Origin: Pseudomonadota bacterium | Lineage (GTDB): Bacteria; Pseudomonadota; Alphaproteobacteria; Rhizobiales; Xanthobacteraceae | DNA: 15,319 nucleotides | NCBI GenBank assembly: GCA_023388935.1 | Contig: JAEWFG010000173.1 | Location: 1-15,319 of the forward strand | Reading direction: 5' to 3' | Shown: piece by piece, positions 1-6,127 of the stretch | How positions within the stretch are numbered: the first letter of the stretch is position 1 | How the letters are laid out: the number at the start of each line of letters is the position of its first letter | Translations under genes and position numbers: made by a program | Notes under the pieces: model-generated | The model's database searches: none | The model's input: the letters and a program-made list of their open reading frames with translations, nothing else | What the model was told of the DNA's origin: nothing

Positions 1-993
1 CGCTAAGGCTTCTGCGCGACGGCGTTCTTGGTCGTAAGCCTCGGCGCTGGCGATGGCGGAGGCGATCTGACCCGCAACCAGCTCCATGAAGCCAGAGTAA
101 TTGTCGTCGAACAGTCGGAACGGATTCAAACCGGCAATCAGGAGGGCGGAGTGCCCTTCTTCGCCGGCGGCCATGACCGGAATAACCACGGCGCTGTTCG
201 ACGGTCGATCCCAGGCGCCACCGGGGAAGGCCGCCTCAAAAAGCTTCCCAAGATCTGGCACATTCTGGAACTTACTTTCGCGCATTGCCTTCGCAAACGG
301 CCAGCGGGGCTCGCCCTCCAACGAAAGGACGTCGGGAAATGCCGGATGGTCCTGATTCACACCGACCGAACTGACTCGCGAGCACGACCTGCCATCGGGG
401 TAAAGGACATAAAGGGCGGCGAACGGCAGATCGCGAGGATTGGTTCCCAGTGCCTCGATAGTTAGCTTGCAGGCCTCTTGCCAAGTTTTCGCGTCCACCG
501 CTCGAGCCGCAAGCTCGCGAAGCAGCGCGAGTTGGCGTTCTCCGATGACCCTTTGCGTGTCTTCAGTGTTCGCGCAGAAGATGCCGCCGACTGCACCGTC
601 GTCATCGGGAATGGGAGTGTACGAAAATGTGTAATACGTCTCTTCGGGATATCCGTTGCGCTCCATGATGAGGAGCTGTGCCTCGACGTAAGTCCCTTCG
701 CTTCCCTTCAGCGCCTGCGCCAACATGGGACCGATATCCGGCCAGATCTCCTTCCAGACCTCGGCGGTCGGCCGCCCCAGGGCCCATGGGTGTTTGCCGC
801 CTATGATGGATTTGTAGGGGTCATTGTAGAAATAGGTCAGCTCGGACCCCCAGCCGATCCATATGGGCTGCCGGGAGGTCAGCATGATCCCAACCGCGGT
901 TTTCAGGCTTTGTGGCCAGCCTGCCGCCGGGCCTAGAGCGGTTTTGCTCCAATCGTACTCGGCAATAAGTTTCGCCAGCTCATTCGACGGCAC
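1..993 (-). CDS. Sensor histidine kinase, N-terminal PAS-GAF part (partial)
   Basis: The frame is open from the window edge to a stop at 1041-1043, so only about 331 N-terminal residues are visible. The start of the protein reads NELAKLIAEYDWSKTALGP, then WPQSLKTAVGIMLTSRQPIW, the well-known opening of a large family of alphaproteobacterial (hybrid) histidine kinases. Residues about 10-135 form a PAS-type sensor domain (YFYNDPYKSIIGGKHPWALG, then YTFSYTPIPDDDGAVGGIF). Residues about 150-310 form a GAF domain that ends in FMELVAGQIASAIASAEAYD. The last visible residues (AYDQERRRAEALA) are the helical linker that normally leads into the dimerisation/phosphoacceptor domain, which lies outside the window. 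No ATG is available. GTG at 993 gives M-PSNELAK and TTG at 1040 is the only earlier choice; neither has a clear ribosome site. It would autophosphorylate on a histidine and signal to a response regulator. The signal sensed cannot be read. Confidence 0.88.
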   Translation of the reverse strand, partial: MPSNELAKLIAEYDWSKTALGPAAGWPQSLKTAVGIMLTSRQPIWIGWGSELTYFYNDPYKSIIGGKHPWALGRPTAEVWKEIWPDIGPMLAQALKGSEGTYVEAQLLIMERNGYPEETYYTFSYTPIPDDDGAVGGIFCANTEDTQRVIGERQLALLRELAARAVDAKTWQEACKLTIEALGTNPRDLPFAALYVLYPDGRSCSRVSSVGVNQDHPAFPDVLSLEGEPRWPFAKAMRESKFQNVPDLGKLFEAAFPGGAWDRPSNSAVVIPVMAAGEEGHSALLIAGLNPFRLFDDNYSGFMELVAGQIASAIASAEAYDQERRRAEALA

Positions 994-1240
994 AGGCAGG
1001 TGCTTGGAGACCCCAACGGACTGTTCGCGGCGTCGACGCAATTAGGGGCCCCCCGGGACGACATAATCAACCTGAAATATAAGCCGGCCACGCATCAAGG
1101 GTTCCTGTTTGCACAATTCGGGAAAAGGCGGGTGGATGACAATAATCCCGCGCCTGCGCTGCGCGCCGGCGGCCCGCAGCCGCTTCCTTTGAAGCATCGG
1201 TGGTCGGGCACGCCGGGGTTCAACCTAGCCGCAGCATTGA

Positions 1241-1269
1241 AAAAGGCCGCTGGCACTATGGCCAGCGGC
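1241..1269 (-). terminator. Rho-independent terminator-like hairpin (minus strand)
   Basis: A perfect 9-bp stem (GCCGCTGGC at 1246-1254 with GCCAGCGGC at 1261-1269) encloses a 6-base loop. Read on the minus strand it is followed by CTTTTTC, as expected of an intrinsic terminator. On the plus strand there is no T-run. No convincing minus-strand gene lies just upstream (right) of it, so what it ends is unclear; a short untranslated RNA is possible. Confidence 0.55.
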
Positions 1270-1326
1270 GTGCCTGGCACCTCATCCCGAAGGGCGTGAG
1301 GAGCAACAAATGGTTGTTCCGAATTA

Positions 1327-1351
1327 GGAACTGCCTTGCCCGTTGCTCATT
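1327..1351 (+). promoter_or_regulatory. Weak EcfG-type promoter candidate for the 1441 gene
   Basis: GGAAC (1327-1331), 16 bases, then CATT (1348-1351), one base off the CGTT -10 element of the general-stress sigma factor. It lies about 90 bases before the start at 1441. The long leader and the imperfect -10 make this the weakest of the candidates in the window. Confidence 0.3.
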
Positions 1352-1440
1352 ATCAACAGCCAGTTCAGTCGTGGGACGACTTGCTAGAGAACACGGTCTC
1401 ACGTGCCGGAGGGACTTAGCGATTTCCAGGGAGCTCCTCG

Positions 1441-1665
1441 ATGATTGAAGGAAGCTTTGACCGCCGTACGTTGGGCAATATGGAAGTTGCGCTGGATCGG
1501 GTGTGCGCCAAGACACCGGGCGGTGAGATGCATGACGTTAGAAAGCGGGTGGCGGACGCAATTGTCCGATGCGCACGCGGTGGAAAGACGACATTGGGCG
1601 CGCTCACGGAAGCAGGAGAGCGCGTTCGGTTCGGCACTTCGCAAAACCGCGCAGGGTCAGCCTGA
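1441..1665 (+). CDS. Small conserved hypothetical protein (74 aa)
   Basis: The protein reads MIEGSFDRRTLGNMEVALDR, then VCAKTPGGEMHDVRKRVADA, IVRCARGGKTTLGALTEAGE. This pattern (SFD-x-RTLANME-x-ALDR, then a CARxGxTTLxxLTEAG helix) is one I recognise as a short cytosolic family widespread in Bradyrhizobium and relatives, with no assigned function. The ATG has an AGGGAG ribosome site about 8 bases upstream. It has no signal peptide or membrane segment and is predicted mostly helical. The last 10 residues (RFGTSQNRAGSA) look less typical than the rest. It stands alone between a gene-poor stretch and the PRC-barrel gene. Confidence 0.72.
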   Translation: MIEGSFDRRTLGNMEVALDRVCAKTPGGEMHDVRKRVADAIVRCARGGKTTLGALTEAGERVRFGTSQNRAGSA

Positions 1666-1879
1666 TCGCCGGCCGTAACTTTCGATTATCGGCTATGCTC
1701 CATACAACTCTAATGGTGAGCCACTTCCACTATGCCAAGCACCCGTCTTGCCGCCAGTTTGCGACGTCCATTACGCCGGCGTCGCCTAATTGGGTTTCCT
1801 ACGGGGATGAGCATCTGTAAGTCTTGTTTTTAACGAGAATTAGCAGGGTGCGCGTGATGGGCGGGCCGAATTGGGGCGC

Positions 1880-1905
1880 GGAACTAAACGATCAATCTTT
1901 CCGTT
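1880..1905 (+). promoter_or_regulatory. EcfG-type (general stress) promoter of the PRC-barrel gene
   Basis: GGAAC at 1880-1884, a 17-base spacer, then CGTT at 1902-1905 match the alphaproteobacterial general-stress sigma factor consensus GGAAC-N16/17-CGTT in every fixed position. The -10 element lies 30 bases before the ATG at 1935, which leaves a leader of roughly 22 bases holding a good ribosome site. Confidence 0.75.
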
Positions 1906-1934
1906 GAGACTGGGGCTTCGCTGAGGAGAGTGAG

Positions 1935-2324
1935 ATGAAAAGGTTAGTTGCAGGCTGCGCATTCGCCACGGTCTTGGTCACAAGCGCTTATGCGGCGACC
2001 ACGGTCATGAAGGCGGCCCCTACCGAAAGCTGGACCGTCACCAACTACTACAAGCAAGCCGTCTATGATCCCAAGGAAAGCAAGATCGGCGACATCGATG
2101 ACGTCCTCGTCGACAAATCGGGAAAGATCACCGGCCTTGTGCTCGGCGTCGGCGGCTTCCTGGGTGCAGGCGAGAAGGACGTCATCATTCCGTTCACCGC
2201 CGTCAAAATGGCGAAGCGGAACGACAAATGGTGGCTAACGCTTGACGAGACAAAGGATAATCTCAAGAGCGCCCCTGGCTTCAAATACGACAAAGCCAGC
2301 ACGACTTGGGTGCCGGACAAATAA
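1935..2324 (+). CDS. Secreted PRC-barrel domain protein
   Basis: A 129-residue protein. Residues 1-20 form a signal peptide (MKRLVAGCAFATVLVTSAYA, cut before A-T-T), so it should act in the periplasm or outer envelope. Residues about 35-110 form a PRC-barrel fold: TNYYKQAVYDPKESKIGDID, DVLVDKSGKITGLVLGVGGF, then KDVIIPFTAVKM. The pattern 'G-x-I-x-D-V-L-V-D-x-x-G-x-I' followed by 'VG-G-F-L-G-x-G-x-K-D-V-x-I-P' is the family signature. The ATG is preceded by GAGGAGAG with suitable spacing. It has its own EcfG-type promoter and a strong terminator, so it forms a single-gene unit. Secreted PRC-barrel proteins of this size are common in rhizobial stress regulons, but their biochemical role is not known. 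Confidence 0.9.
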   Translation: MKRLVAGCAFATVLVTSAYAATTVMKAAPTESWTVTNYYKQAVYDPKESKIGDIDDVLVDKSGKITGLVLGVGGFLGAGEKDVIIPFTAVKMAKRNDKWWLTLDETKDNLKSAPGFKYDKASTTWVPDK

Positions 2325-2334
2325 GCGATCGCAG

Positions 2335-2359
2335 AGCCCCAACCGATGTTGGGGCTTTT
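2335..2359 (+). terminator. Rho-independent terminator of the PRC-barrel gene
   Basis: A perfect 9-bp stem (AGCCCCAAC / GTTGGGGCT) with a CGAT loop is followed by TTTT, starting 10 bases after the stop codon of the PRC-barrel gene. Confidence 0.85.
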
Positions 2360-2406
2360 GACTCGAGGCGCAAGCTTCCCTTCGGGAGACATTGTTCCTA
2401 TCGCCT

Positions 2407-2656
2407 ATGGACGATGAGCGGAAGAGGACTTGAAACATCAGATTGATCTCGCAACGAGATTCGCATCTTCCATCAAAGATGAGACGACGGTCGGACGCTT
2501 GATGCGTTTGCCGATGAGCTGAAGATGAAGCTCTTCCTGGCATCGCAACACCGAAAGAGTTCACCGCGGCCATCTGGGAGCTAGCAGGCCGACAAGTCTT
2601 TCGGCCGCGATCTCCAATTCCAGCCCGAAGCCGAAAAGCAGATCATGGGTGAATAG
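2407..2656 (+). pseudogene. Degraded small gene with DUF2934-like C-terminus
   Basis: No single frame is open, yet pieces in different frames join into a sensible small protein. After ATG at 2407 comes MDDERKR. One frame over follow KHQIDLATRFASSIKDETTV and GRLMR. Another frame gives DELKMKL, then KEFTAAIWELAGR, and finally GRDLQFQPEAEKQIMGE and a TAG at 2654-2656. The last part matches the DUF2934 pattern (ELWE...GRD-x-x-FWLxAE). At least three frame changes are needed, so this is a relic rather than a gene. The order of the pieces and the family assignment are my reading. Its tail overlaps the end of the convergent minus-strand gene at 2643. Confidence 0.5.
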
Positions 2657-2945
2657 CAAGCTCAATAGGCAGTGAACCCGCTCTTTCTCGAAATAGTTCG
2701 GATCCCTCTGATAGCTTGGCCGTCGAGATCGGCCATCGGCCATCATGCCCCTCGATGGAAATGCGCAAGCCGTGCAATTCGTCGAGAAAGATCTTGTCGA
2801 TCGATCCAGCTTTGCCGTCTGAGAGGACCACGCCTTTACCGATCAGTTCAGCTCGAGCCTGCTCGAATTCGCGAAGAATTACAAATGCTCTTTGTTGTCC
2901 AAGAGCTGAGGCAGGCCGCTCTGTCTTTTTGGATCCGCTCCTCAT
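2643..2945 (-). CDS. Conserved hypothetical protein, PRC-like core (100 aa)
   Basis: The protein has a core reading FEQARAELIGKGVVLSDGKA, GSIDKIFLDELHGLRISIEG, then HDGRWPISTAKL. The series 'GK-x-V-x-L-SDGKAG-x-I-x-x-x-F-LDE-HGLRISI-x-GHDG-x-WPIST' is a motif I associate with a short family in Bradyrhizobium; the GKxVxLSDGKAG part resembles a PRC-barrel strand pair. There is no signal peptide. The first 20 residues are charged and variable, and the last 15 (RERAGSLPIELAIHP) look untypical. The ATG at 2945 directly follows the TGA of the upstream gene (TGA-ATG), so translation is probably coupled and no separate ribosome site is needed. Function unknown. Confidence 0.68.
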   Translation of the reverse strand: MRSGSKKTERPASALGQQRAFVILREFEQARAELIGKGVVLSDGKAGSIDKIFLDELHGLRISIEGHDGRWPISTAKLSEGSELFRERAGSLPIELAIHP

Positions 2946-3095
2946 TCACGTCGTCTTATTTTCGACCGCTTTGGCCCGTTGCTCGTATTCTTCCGCCAGC
3001 CGGCGAATGGCCTCGGCGGCCTCCGCATCATTGATCTTTTCTGCGATGCGACGGCAGCGTTGCGCTTGCGCTAACAGACGCTCTCTCTCGTCCAT
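2946..3095 (-). CDS. Small helical protein (49 aa), first gene of a two-gene operon
   Basis: Starting at the ATG at 3095 the protein reads MDERERLLAQAQRCRRIAEK, INDAEAAEAIRRLAEEYEQR, then AKAVENKTT. It is almost entirely charged amphipathic helix. The pattern 'R-x-x-AEKINDxEAAEAIRRLAEEYExRA' resembles a common short rhizobial family of unknown function. A TTG at 3134 would extend the frame by 13 residues, but they (ALNSKCASTLIV) do not fit, so I prefer the ATG although its ribosome site is weak. The stop codon abuts the start of the gene at 2945, which indicates an operon. It is divergent from the 28-residue peptide gene at 3234. Confidence 0.65.
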   Translation of the reverse strand: MDERERLLAQAQRCRRIAEKINDAEAAEAIRRLAEEYEQRAKAVENKTT

Positions 3096-3178
3096 CACGA
3101 TCAACGTACTTGCGCACTTCGAGTTCAACGCCAATCAAAAGGTCCACCGATTGCAGAGTTGCTCACTTAAAAGCAGGC

Positions 3179-3203
3179 GGAACTTTTTTTCGACTTCGGC
3201 GTA
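3179..3203 (+). promoter_or_regulatory. EcfG-type promoter of the 28-aa membrane peptide
   Basis: GGAAC at 3179-3183, a 16-base spacer that starts with seven T, then CGTA at 3200-3203 (one base off CGTT). It lies 30 bases before the ATG at 3234, the same geometry as the promoter at 1880. Confidence 0.6.
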
Positions 3204-3233
3204 TTGTTCGCACAAACAGAATAGGAGGAGGTC

Positions 3234-3320
3234 ATGGGATTTGGAAGAGGCGCTTTGCTTTGGTTGCTCGGCATACCGTTACCAATCATCATACTGCTGG
3301 CCTTGTTCTGGCATCACTAA
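3234..3320 (+). CDS. 28-residue single-pass membrane peptide
   Basis: The ATG follows a near-perfect ribosome site (AGGAGGAGG, about 3 bases before the start region). The product is MGFGRGALLWLLGIPLPIII then LLALFWHH: a short glycine/arginine head, one hydrophobic segment (residues about 8-26) with a central G-x-P-x-P kink, and a WHH tail. I recognise the GRGxLLWLLGxPxPIIIxxALFWH pattern as a tiny proteobacterial membrane protein that is often missed in annotation. Role unknown; an inner-membrane stress peptide is likely given the EcfG-type promoter 30 bases upstream. It is divergent from the small operon at 2643-3095. Confidence 0.72.
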   Translation: MGFGRGALLWLLGIPLPIIILLALFWHH

Positions 3321-3421
3321 GGTCGGGACGCCCACGTAGCGCAACCGCTGGGAACGATGTTTCTTCACCCGAACATGCGTTTCTGAGCATGAGTAAGTTT
3401 GATCGATGAAGAAGTTCGTGT

Positions 3422-3547
3422 TTGCACGACCGCACCACCATCGTCAAAGAACGACGGCCTCGTGAGACCGACAGGACTACTGTCATCAGAAAAGAGAATG
3501 AAGATGGTAGTCGCGAGAAGACCATTAACCATCACAATAGGGACTGA
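3422..3547 (+). CDS. Small charged protein (41 aa), start unclear or frameshifted
   Basis: The frame reads LHDRTTIVKERRPRETDRTT then VIRKENEDGSREKTINHHNR-D and ends at TGA 3545-3547, only 5 bases before a strong terminator, which argues for a real transcript end. The repeated 'DRTT-V-I-K-x-E' pattern is like small basic rhizobial proteins of unknown function. The start is the problem: the only in-frame start after the stop at 3407-3409 is TTG at 3422, without a ribosome site. An ATG at 3406 gives MKKFV, which would fit as the N-terminus but lies in another frame; a loss of one base near 3421-3425 would explain this. Treat the N-terminus as unresolved. Confidence 0.4.
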   Translation: MHDRTTIVKERRPRETDRTTVIRKENEDGSREKTINHHNRD

Positions 3548-3552
3548 ATTGA

Positions 3553-3582
3553 AGGGCCTCGACGAGCGTCGGGGCCCTCTTT
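3553..3582 (+). terminator. Rho-independent terminator
   Basis: A 10-bp stem (GGGCCTCGAC / GTCGGGGCCC, with one G-T pair) and a GAGC loop are followed by TCTTTT. It sits 5 bases after the stop of the small gene at 3422-3547 and may also end the transcript of the peptide gene at 3234. Confidence 0.82.
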
Positions 3583-3730
3583 TCGGAGATAACGGCAGCT
3601 CACGTGCCGCGAGATGAGCGCTCCGGCCTAGATTGGTAGGCTGCCCAGCGGCCCGGGGTCGTTCGTGTGAACCCGGGTCATGGCAAAGGATGTCTTTCTT
3701 CGTCCGGCGCCACCGTTGGTGTGTCCGGCG

Positions 3731-3755
3731 GGAACAGGCCCATATGCCGCACGTT
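3731..3755 (+). promoter_or_regulatory. EcfG-type promoter of the ion-channel gene
   Basis: GGAAC at 3731-3735, a 16-base spacer, then CGTT at 3752-3755: a full match to the general-stress consensus. The start codon at 3826 is about 70 bases downstream. Confidence 0.72.
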
Positions 3756-3825
3756 CACCGTGCATGGACACTAGGGCTCAAGAGGGGAAGACAAATAGCG
3801 GTGGCGGCCAGGCCGAGGGTGTAGC

Positions 3826-4317
3826 GTGCTGATCGGCGAGGCTATCGAGACCTTCGTGGGCATTGGCTTGGTCGGCCTGGCGCTGCGCGACGTCTTCGAC
3901 ACGGTGGTGGTGCCGGGAGAGAGCGCCGGCGCTTTGCGCGTGGCCCGCCGCCTGCTGTTTGCAATGCTGCCGGTCTGGAAGCGGATGCGTCGAGGCAAGA
4001 CCGGCATCTCGACCAGCTTCGCACCCGCCGTGCTCATGGCCTCGTTCTTGGTGTGGATGGCGATCCTGCTGTTGGGCTTCGGCTTGGTCGCGCACGGGCT
4101 CGGCCGCTGGTTCGCGCCGCCGGCCGATAGCTTCGAGCAGGCGGCTTTCATCGCGGGCAGCGCGCTCGCCACCGTCGGCCTGTCGGGGATCGAGGCCTAC
4201 GGACCAGCACGCTGGGTGCTGGTCGCCGCTGGCATCTGCGGCCTGGCGGTGCTGACGATGGCGGTGACCTACCTGATGTGCAGGAGGGCATATCTCGGCG
4301 GGACGCTGGCGTCCTAA
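3826..4317 (+). CDS. Ion-channel family protein, N-terminal part of a frameshifted gene
   Basis: GTG start with a GAGGG ribosome site 6 bases upstream. The product is a membrane protein with a first helix (residues about 3-24, ending ALRDVFDTVVVPG), a cytoplasmic loop with VARRLLFAMLPVWKRMRRGK, a second helix (about 65-88), a re-entrant pore-like segment (FIAGSALATVGLSG) and a third helix (about 130-151). The TVGLSG segment stands where TVGYG lies in potassium channels, and the architecture is that of the two-pore-domain potassium channel / ion-channel family seen in Bradyrhizobium. After TMAVTYLM the frame leaves the family pattern (CRRAYLGGTLAS) and stops at 4315-4317, while the expected continuation lies one frame over from 4278. 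I read the two parts as one gene broken by a net loss of one base near 4276. Confidence 0.78.
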   Translation: MLIGEAIETFVGIGLVGLALRDVFDTVVVPGESAGALRVARRLLFAMLPVWKRMRRGKTGISTSFAPAVLMASFLVWMAILLLGFGLVAHGLGRWFAPPADSFEQAAFIAGSALATVGLSGIEAYGPARWVLVAAGICGLAVLTMAVTYLMCRRAYLGGTLAS

Positions 4318-4838
4318 AGATAACGACCGCGTCGGGCCAGCCGCCTTCTGCACTTGGGCTGCTGGAGCGGTACGCGGACCTGGAGGCTCCGGAGGAGATG
4401 CGGCGAGCGCTCTACGACGGGCGCGACTGGTGCGCTTCCGTCCTGCAGAGCCATGCCTCGCATCCTTCTTTGATCTACTTCCGCTCCGTCGGGACCGGCG
4501 CCGGCTGGCCGGCCGCGCTGGGAACGGTGATGGATCTCGCGTTGATCTTCGAGCTCCTGATCGACGATCCGAAGGCGAGGGCGGCCGCGGTCTTGCTGCG
4601 CGACGATGGGCTGCGTCTCGTCGGCGAAATCGCAGGTCTGATCGGTCTGGAGCCTCGGAACATGAAAACGACCGCGGCGGAGGTCGAAGCGCTCTGTGGG
4701 CGCCTTTCGACGGCCGGGTACCGGCTCAGGACGGATCCGGACATAGGCGCCTTCGCCGCCAAGCGAACTGACCATGCTCGCTGCATCGAGGCCATCGCCG
4801 AGCATCTAGGCACGCCTGTGGCGCCATTGCTGCCATAG
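4278..4838 (+). CDS. Ion-channel family protein, C-terminal cytoplasmic part (same broken gene)
   Basis: The frame begins at the point where the upstream part goes wrong and reads VQEGISRRDAGVLKITTASG, then QPPSALGLLERYADL, GRDWCASVLQSHASHPSLIY, FRSVGTGAGWPAALGTVMDL and ends GTPVAPLLP. This is the soluble domain that normally follows the membrane part in this channel family (family members read ...VTYL-x-x-VQ-x-x-I-x-RRD-x-G-x-LK-x-TT...). The codon GTG at 4278 could be a start but has no ribosome site before it, and no family member I know starts here. Separate translation of this domain is therefore less likely than a frameshift. Full length of the joined protein would be about 336 residues. 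Confidence 0.75.
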   Translation: MQEGISRRDAGVLKITTASGQPPSALGLLERYADLEAPEEMRRALYDGRDWCASVLQSHASHPSLIYFRSVGTGAGWPAALGTVMDLALIFELLIDDPKARAAAVLLRDDGLRLVGEIAGLIGLEPRNMKTTAAEVEALCGRLSTAGYRLRTDPDIGAFAAKRTDHARCIEAIAEHLGTPVAPLLP

Positions 4839-5868
4839 CGCCGGTGCGTCGGTTGTTCTTGGCGCTGTCGCCGCCGCCCGAATATTTTGATGTGCGCATG
4901 CTTTGGTAGGAGCTCTCCGTTGTCGCCGGCGCGCCCTTGGGCCTCGTCATGCGCGATCCTTTCGCGGCATGTTTCAGGCATCGGATGTGGAAGGTCTGCG
5001 AGAGGCGGCGTGCCGCATGGGGCTCGCGGGGTTGGGCTCAAAGCACCAAAAGGCTCATCCCGAAGACGTCTCGGCGGCGCTCGTCTGTCTGATCAGCACG
5101 CGAACAAGGTCTGCGACGCTTCGGCCGAATTTCGCCCGCCCGCGCGAAGGAAGACCGCCAACACGGCCGACGCGAGAAGCCGGCTCAGGTTGAGGCCGCC
5201 CCGAGATTCCCGACTATTGCTAATCGCCCCGTGCTAATCGGCCCGGCCGTCGGTTTCGAAATTCAGATCCGCCGAAAAAACTTACATTTGTGCAACGACC
5301 CGTGGCACAATGTCAGGAACAATCTCGGTGGACCTACGGGCGGCCAGGCCAAGTACGCAACCCTAGCGCTAAAATCCTATTCGCGACGGTGATGTGGGAA
5401 GCGAAGCCCCGGAGTGCCTAGGAGTCCAAGGGCCTCGCGACCCGGCGGCAAATGATGCCGTTCGGCGGCGGTCAACTCTCGCGGCGCTCACCGGGTTTTC
5501 ATTGCGCAAGGTCAAATTCGCGTGCGTCGCGGCTCGGGCCATGGCGCGCCCGCACGCAGGAGCTTGCGATCGCGGAAGTGTTCTCGAGACAGTGCGCGGA
5601 ATGGCCAACTTACTGCCGAACTCGGCGAGGTCACACGTCGCGATCGAGATGCAGTTTTCGTGATAGTTGGGAGCAGCCCGTGCCGATGGCAATCAACTCG
5701 AGCGGAAGCGAGCGACTTCAACAGCTTCACGGTGGAACAATCGGCACCGGTCTCAAGAATAAGGTGCAGTCGCGGTCGCGAATGTAACGCCTGCGGAGTT
5801 GCTGGCGAAGCAACATCGCAAAATGGCGGAGCCCTGCACCGCAAAGCCAAATCAGTAGAAGGAGGGTC
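4839..5868. other. About 1 kb without a convincing gene
   Basis: Several frames stay open here because of high GC content, on both strands, but none has a ribosome site, a recognisable motif or protein-like composition. The most protein-like piece is a plus-strand segment near 4970-5100 (MFQASDVEGLREAACRMGLA), for which I have no family. A 6-bp inverted repeat (TTGTGC-N11-GCACAA, 5288-5310) may be an operator. GGAAC occurs at 5315 and 5725 (plus) without a matching -10 element. Confidence 0.5.
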
Positions 5869-5979
5869 ATGTTCATAAGAACGAAGTTGGTCGGCGCTCT
5901 TCTGGCGGTCAGCTCTGCCATCGCGCTGGGTGGTCCCTGCAACACCGCCAGCGACGCCGGCTCGGGACCGGTAACGTAA
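5869..5979 (+). CDS. 36-residue peptide with signal sequence
   Basis: ATG with a strong AAGGAGGG ribosome site 3-4 bases upstream. The product is MFIRTKLVGALLAVSSAIAL then GGPCNTASDAGSGPVT. A positively charged start (RTK) and a hydrophobic core (LVGALLAVSSAIAL) are followed by GGPC, so it looks like a signal peptide; ALGGPC is close to a lipobox, with Cys24 as possible lipid-bearing residue. That would leave a mature peptide of about 13 residues. Peptides of this kind are common orphan predictions in Bradyrhizobium. It could instead be the decayed start of a longer secreted protein. No promoter was recognised. Confidence 0.5.
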   Translation: MFIRTKLVGALLAVSSAIALGGPCNTASDAGSGPVT

Positions 5980-6089
5980 GCTCGAAGGGCAGCGTATCTC
6001 TTTGCGATCGCGATATCGATCCGTGTTGGTTTGACTGTTACGAGCGCCATCGGTCTACGATTGGCGAGAAAATCTCCATACAGTTTTGT

Positions 6090-6127
6090 AAAGCCCACGC
6101 TCCGATGAATGTTCCTTGGCGGGCTTT
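6090..6127 (-). terminator. Hairpin after the dehydrogenase gene
   Basis: AAAGCCC at 6090-6096 pairs with GGGCTTT at 6121-6127 across a loop that can extend the stem by further GC pairs. On the minus strand it begins at the stop codon of the dehydrogenase and ends in GGGCTTTAC-A-AAA, so it may end that transcript, though the T-run is short. It is nearly symmetric and could work in both directions. Confidence 0.45.

Larger units (their letters stand above)
1041..1440. other. Gene-poor stretch between the kinase and the 1441 gene
   Basis: No frame here looks like a protein in either strand. The stretch holds a minus-strand terminator-like hairpin (1241-1269) and a short GTTCC-N6-GGAAC inverted repeat at 1316-1331. 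The promoter of the kinase is expected here but no convincing one is visible: a minus-strand GGAAC at 1104-1108 has no matching -10 element at 16-17 bases. Confidence 0.5.

Noticed and set aside
3639..3680. CCCGGGGT...ACCCGGG inverted repeat that recalls a tRNA T-arm.
   Set aside because: No acceptor stem or anticodon arm can be built around it, so it is not a tRNA; its length and the symmetric CCCGGG core make chance likely.
4903..5193. Plus-strand frame containing MFQASDVEGLREAACRMGLA.
   Set aside because: No ribosome site, Arg/Pro-rich ends and no known motif; more likely a chance frame.
5300..5325. Possible sigma-54 promoter (GTGGCAC near 5302).
   Set aside because: No TTGC-type -12 element at the required distance.
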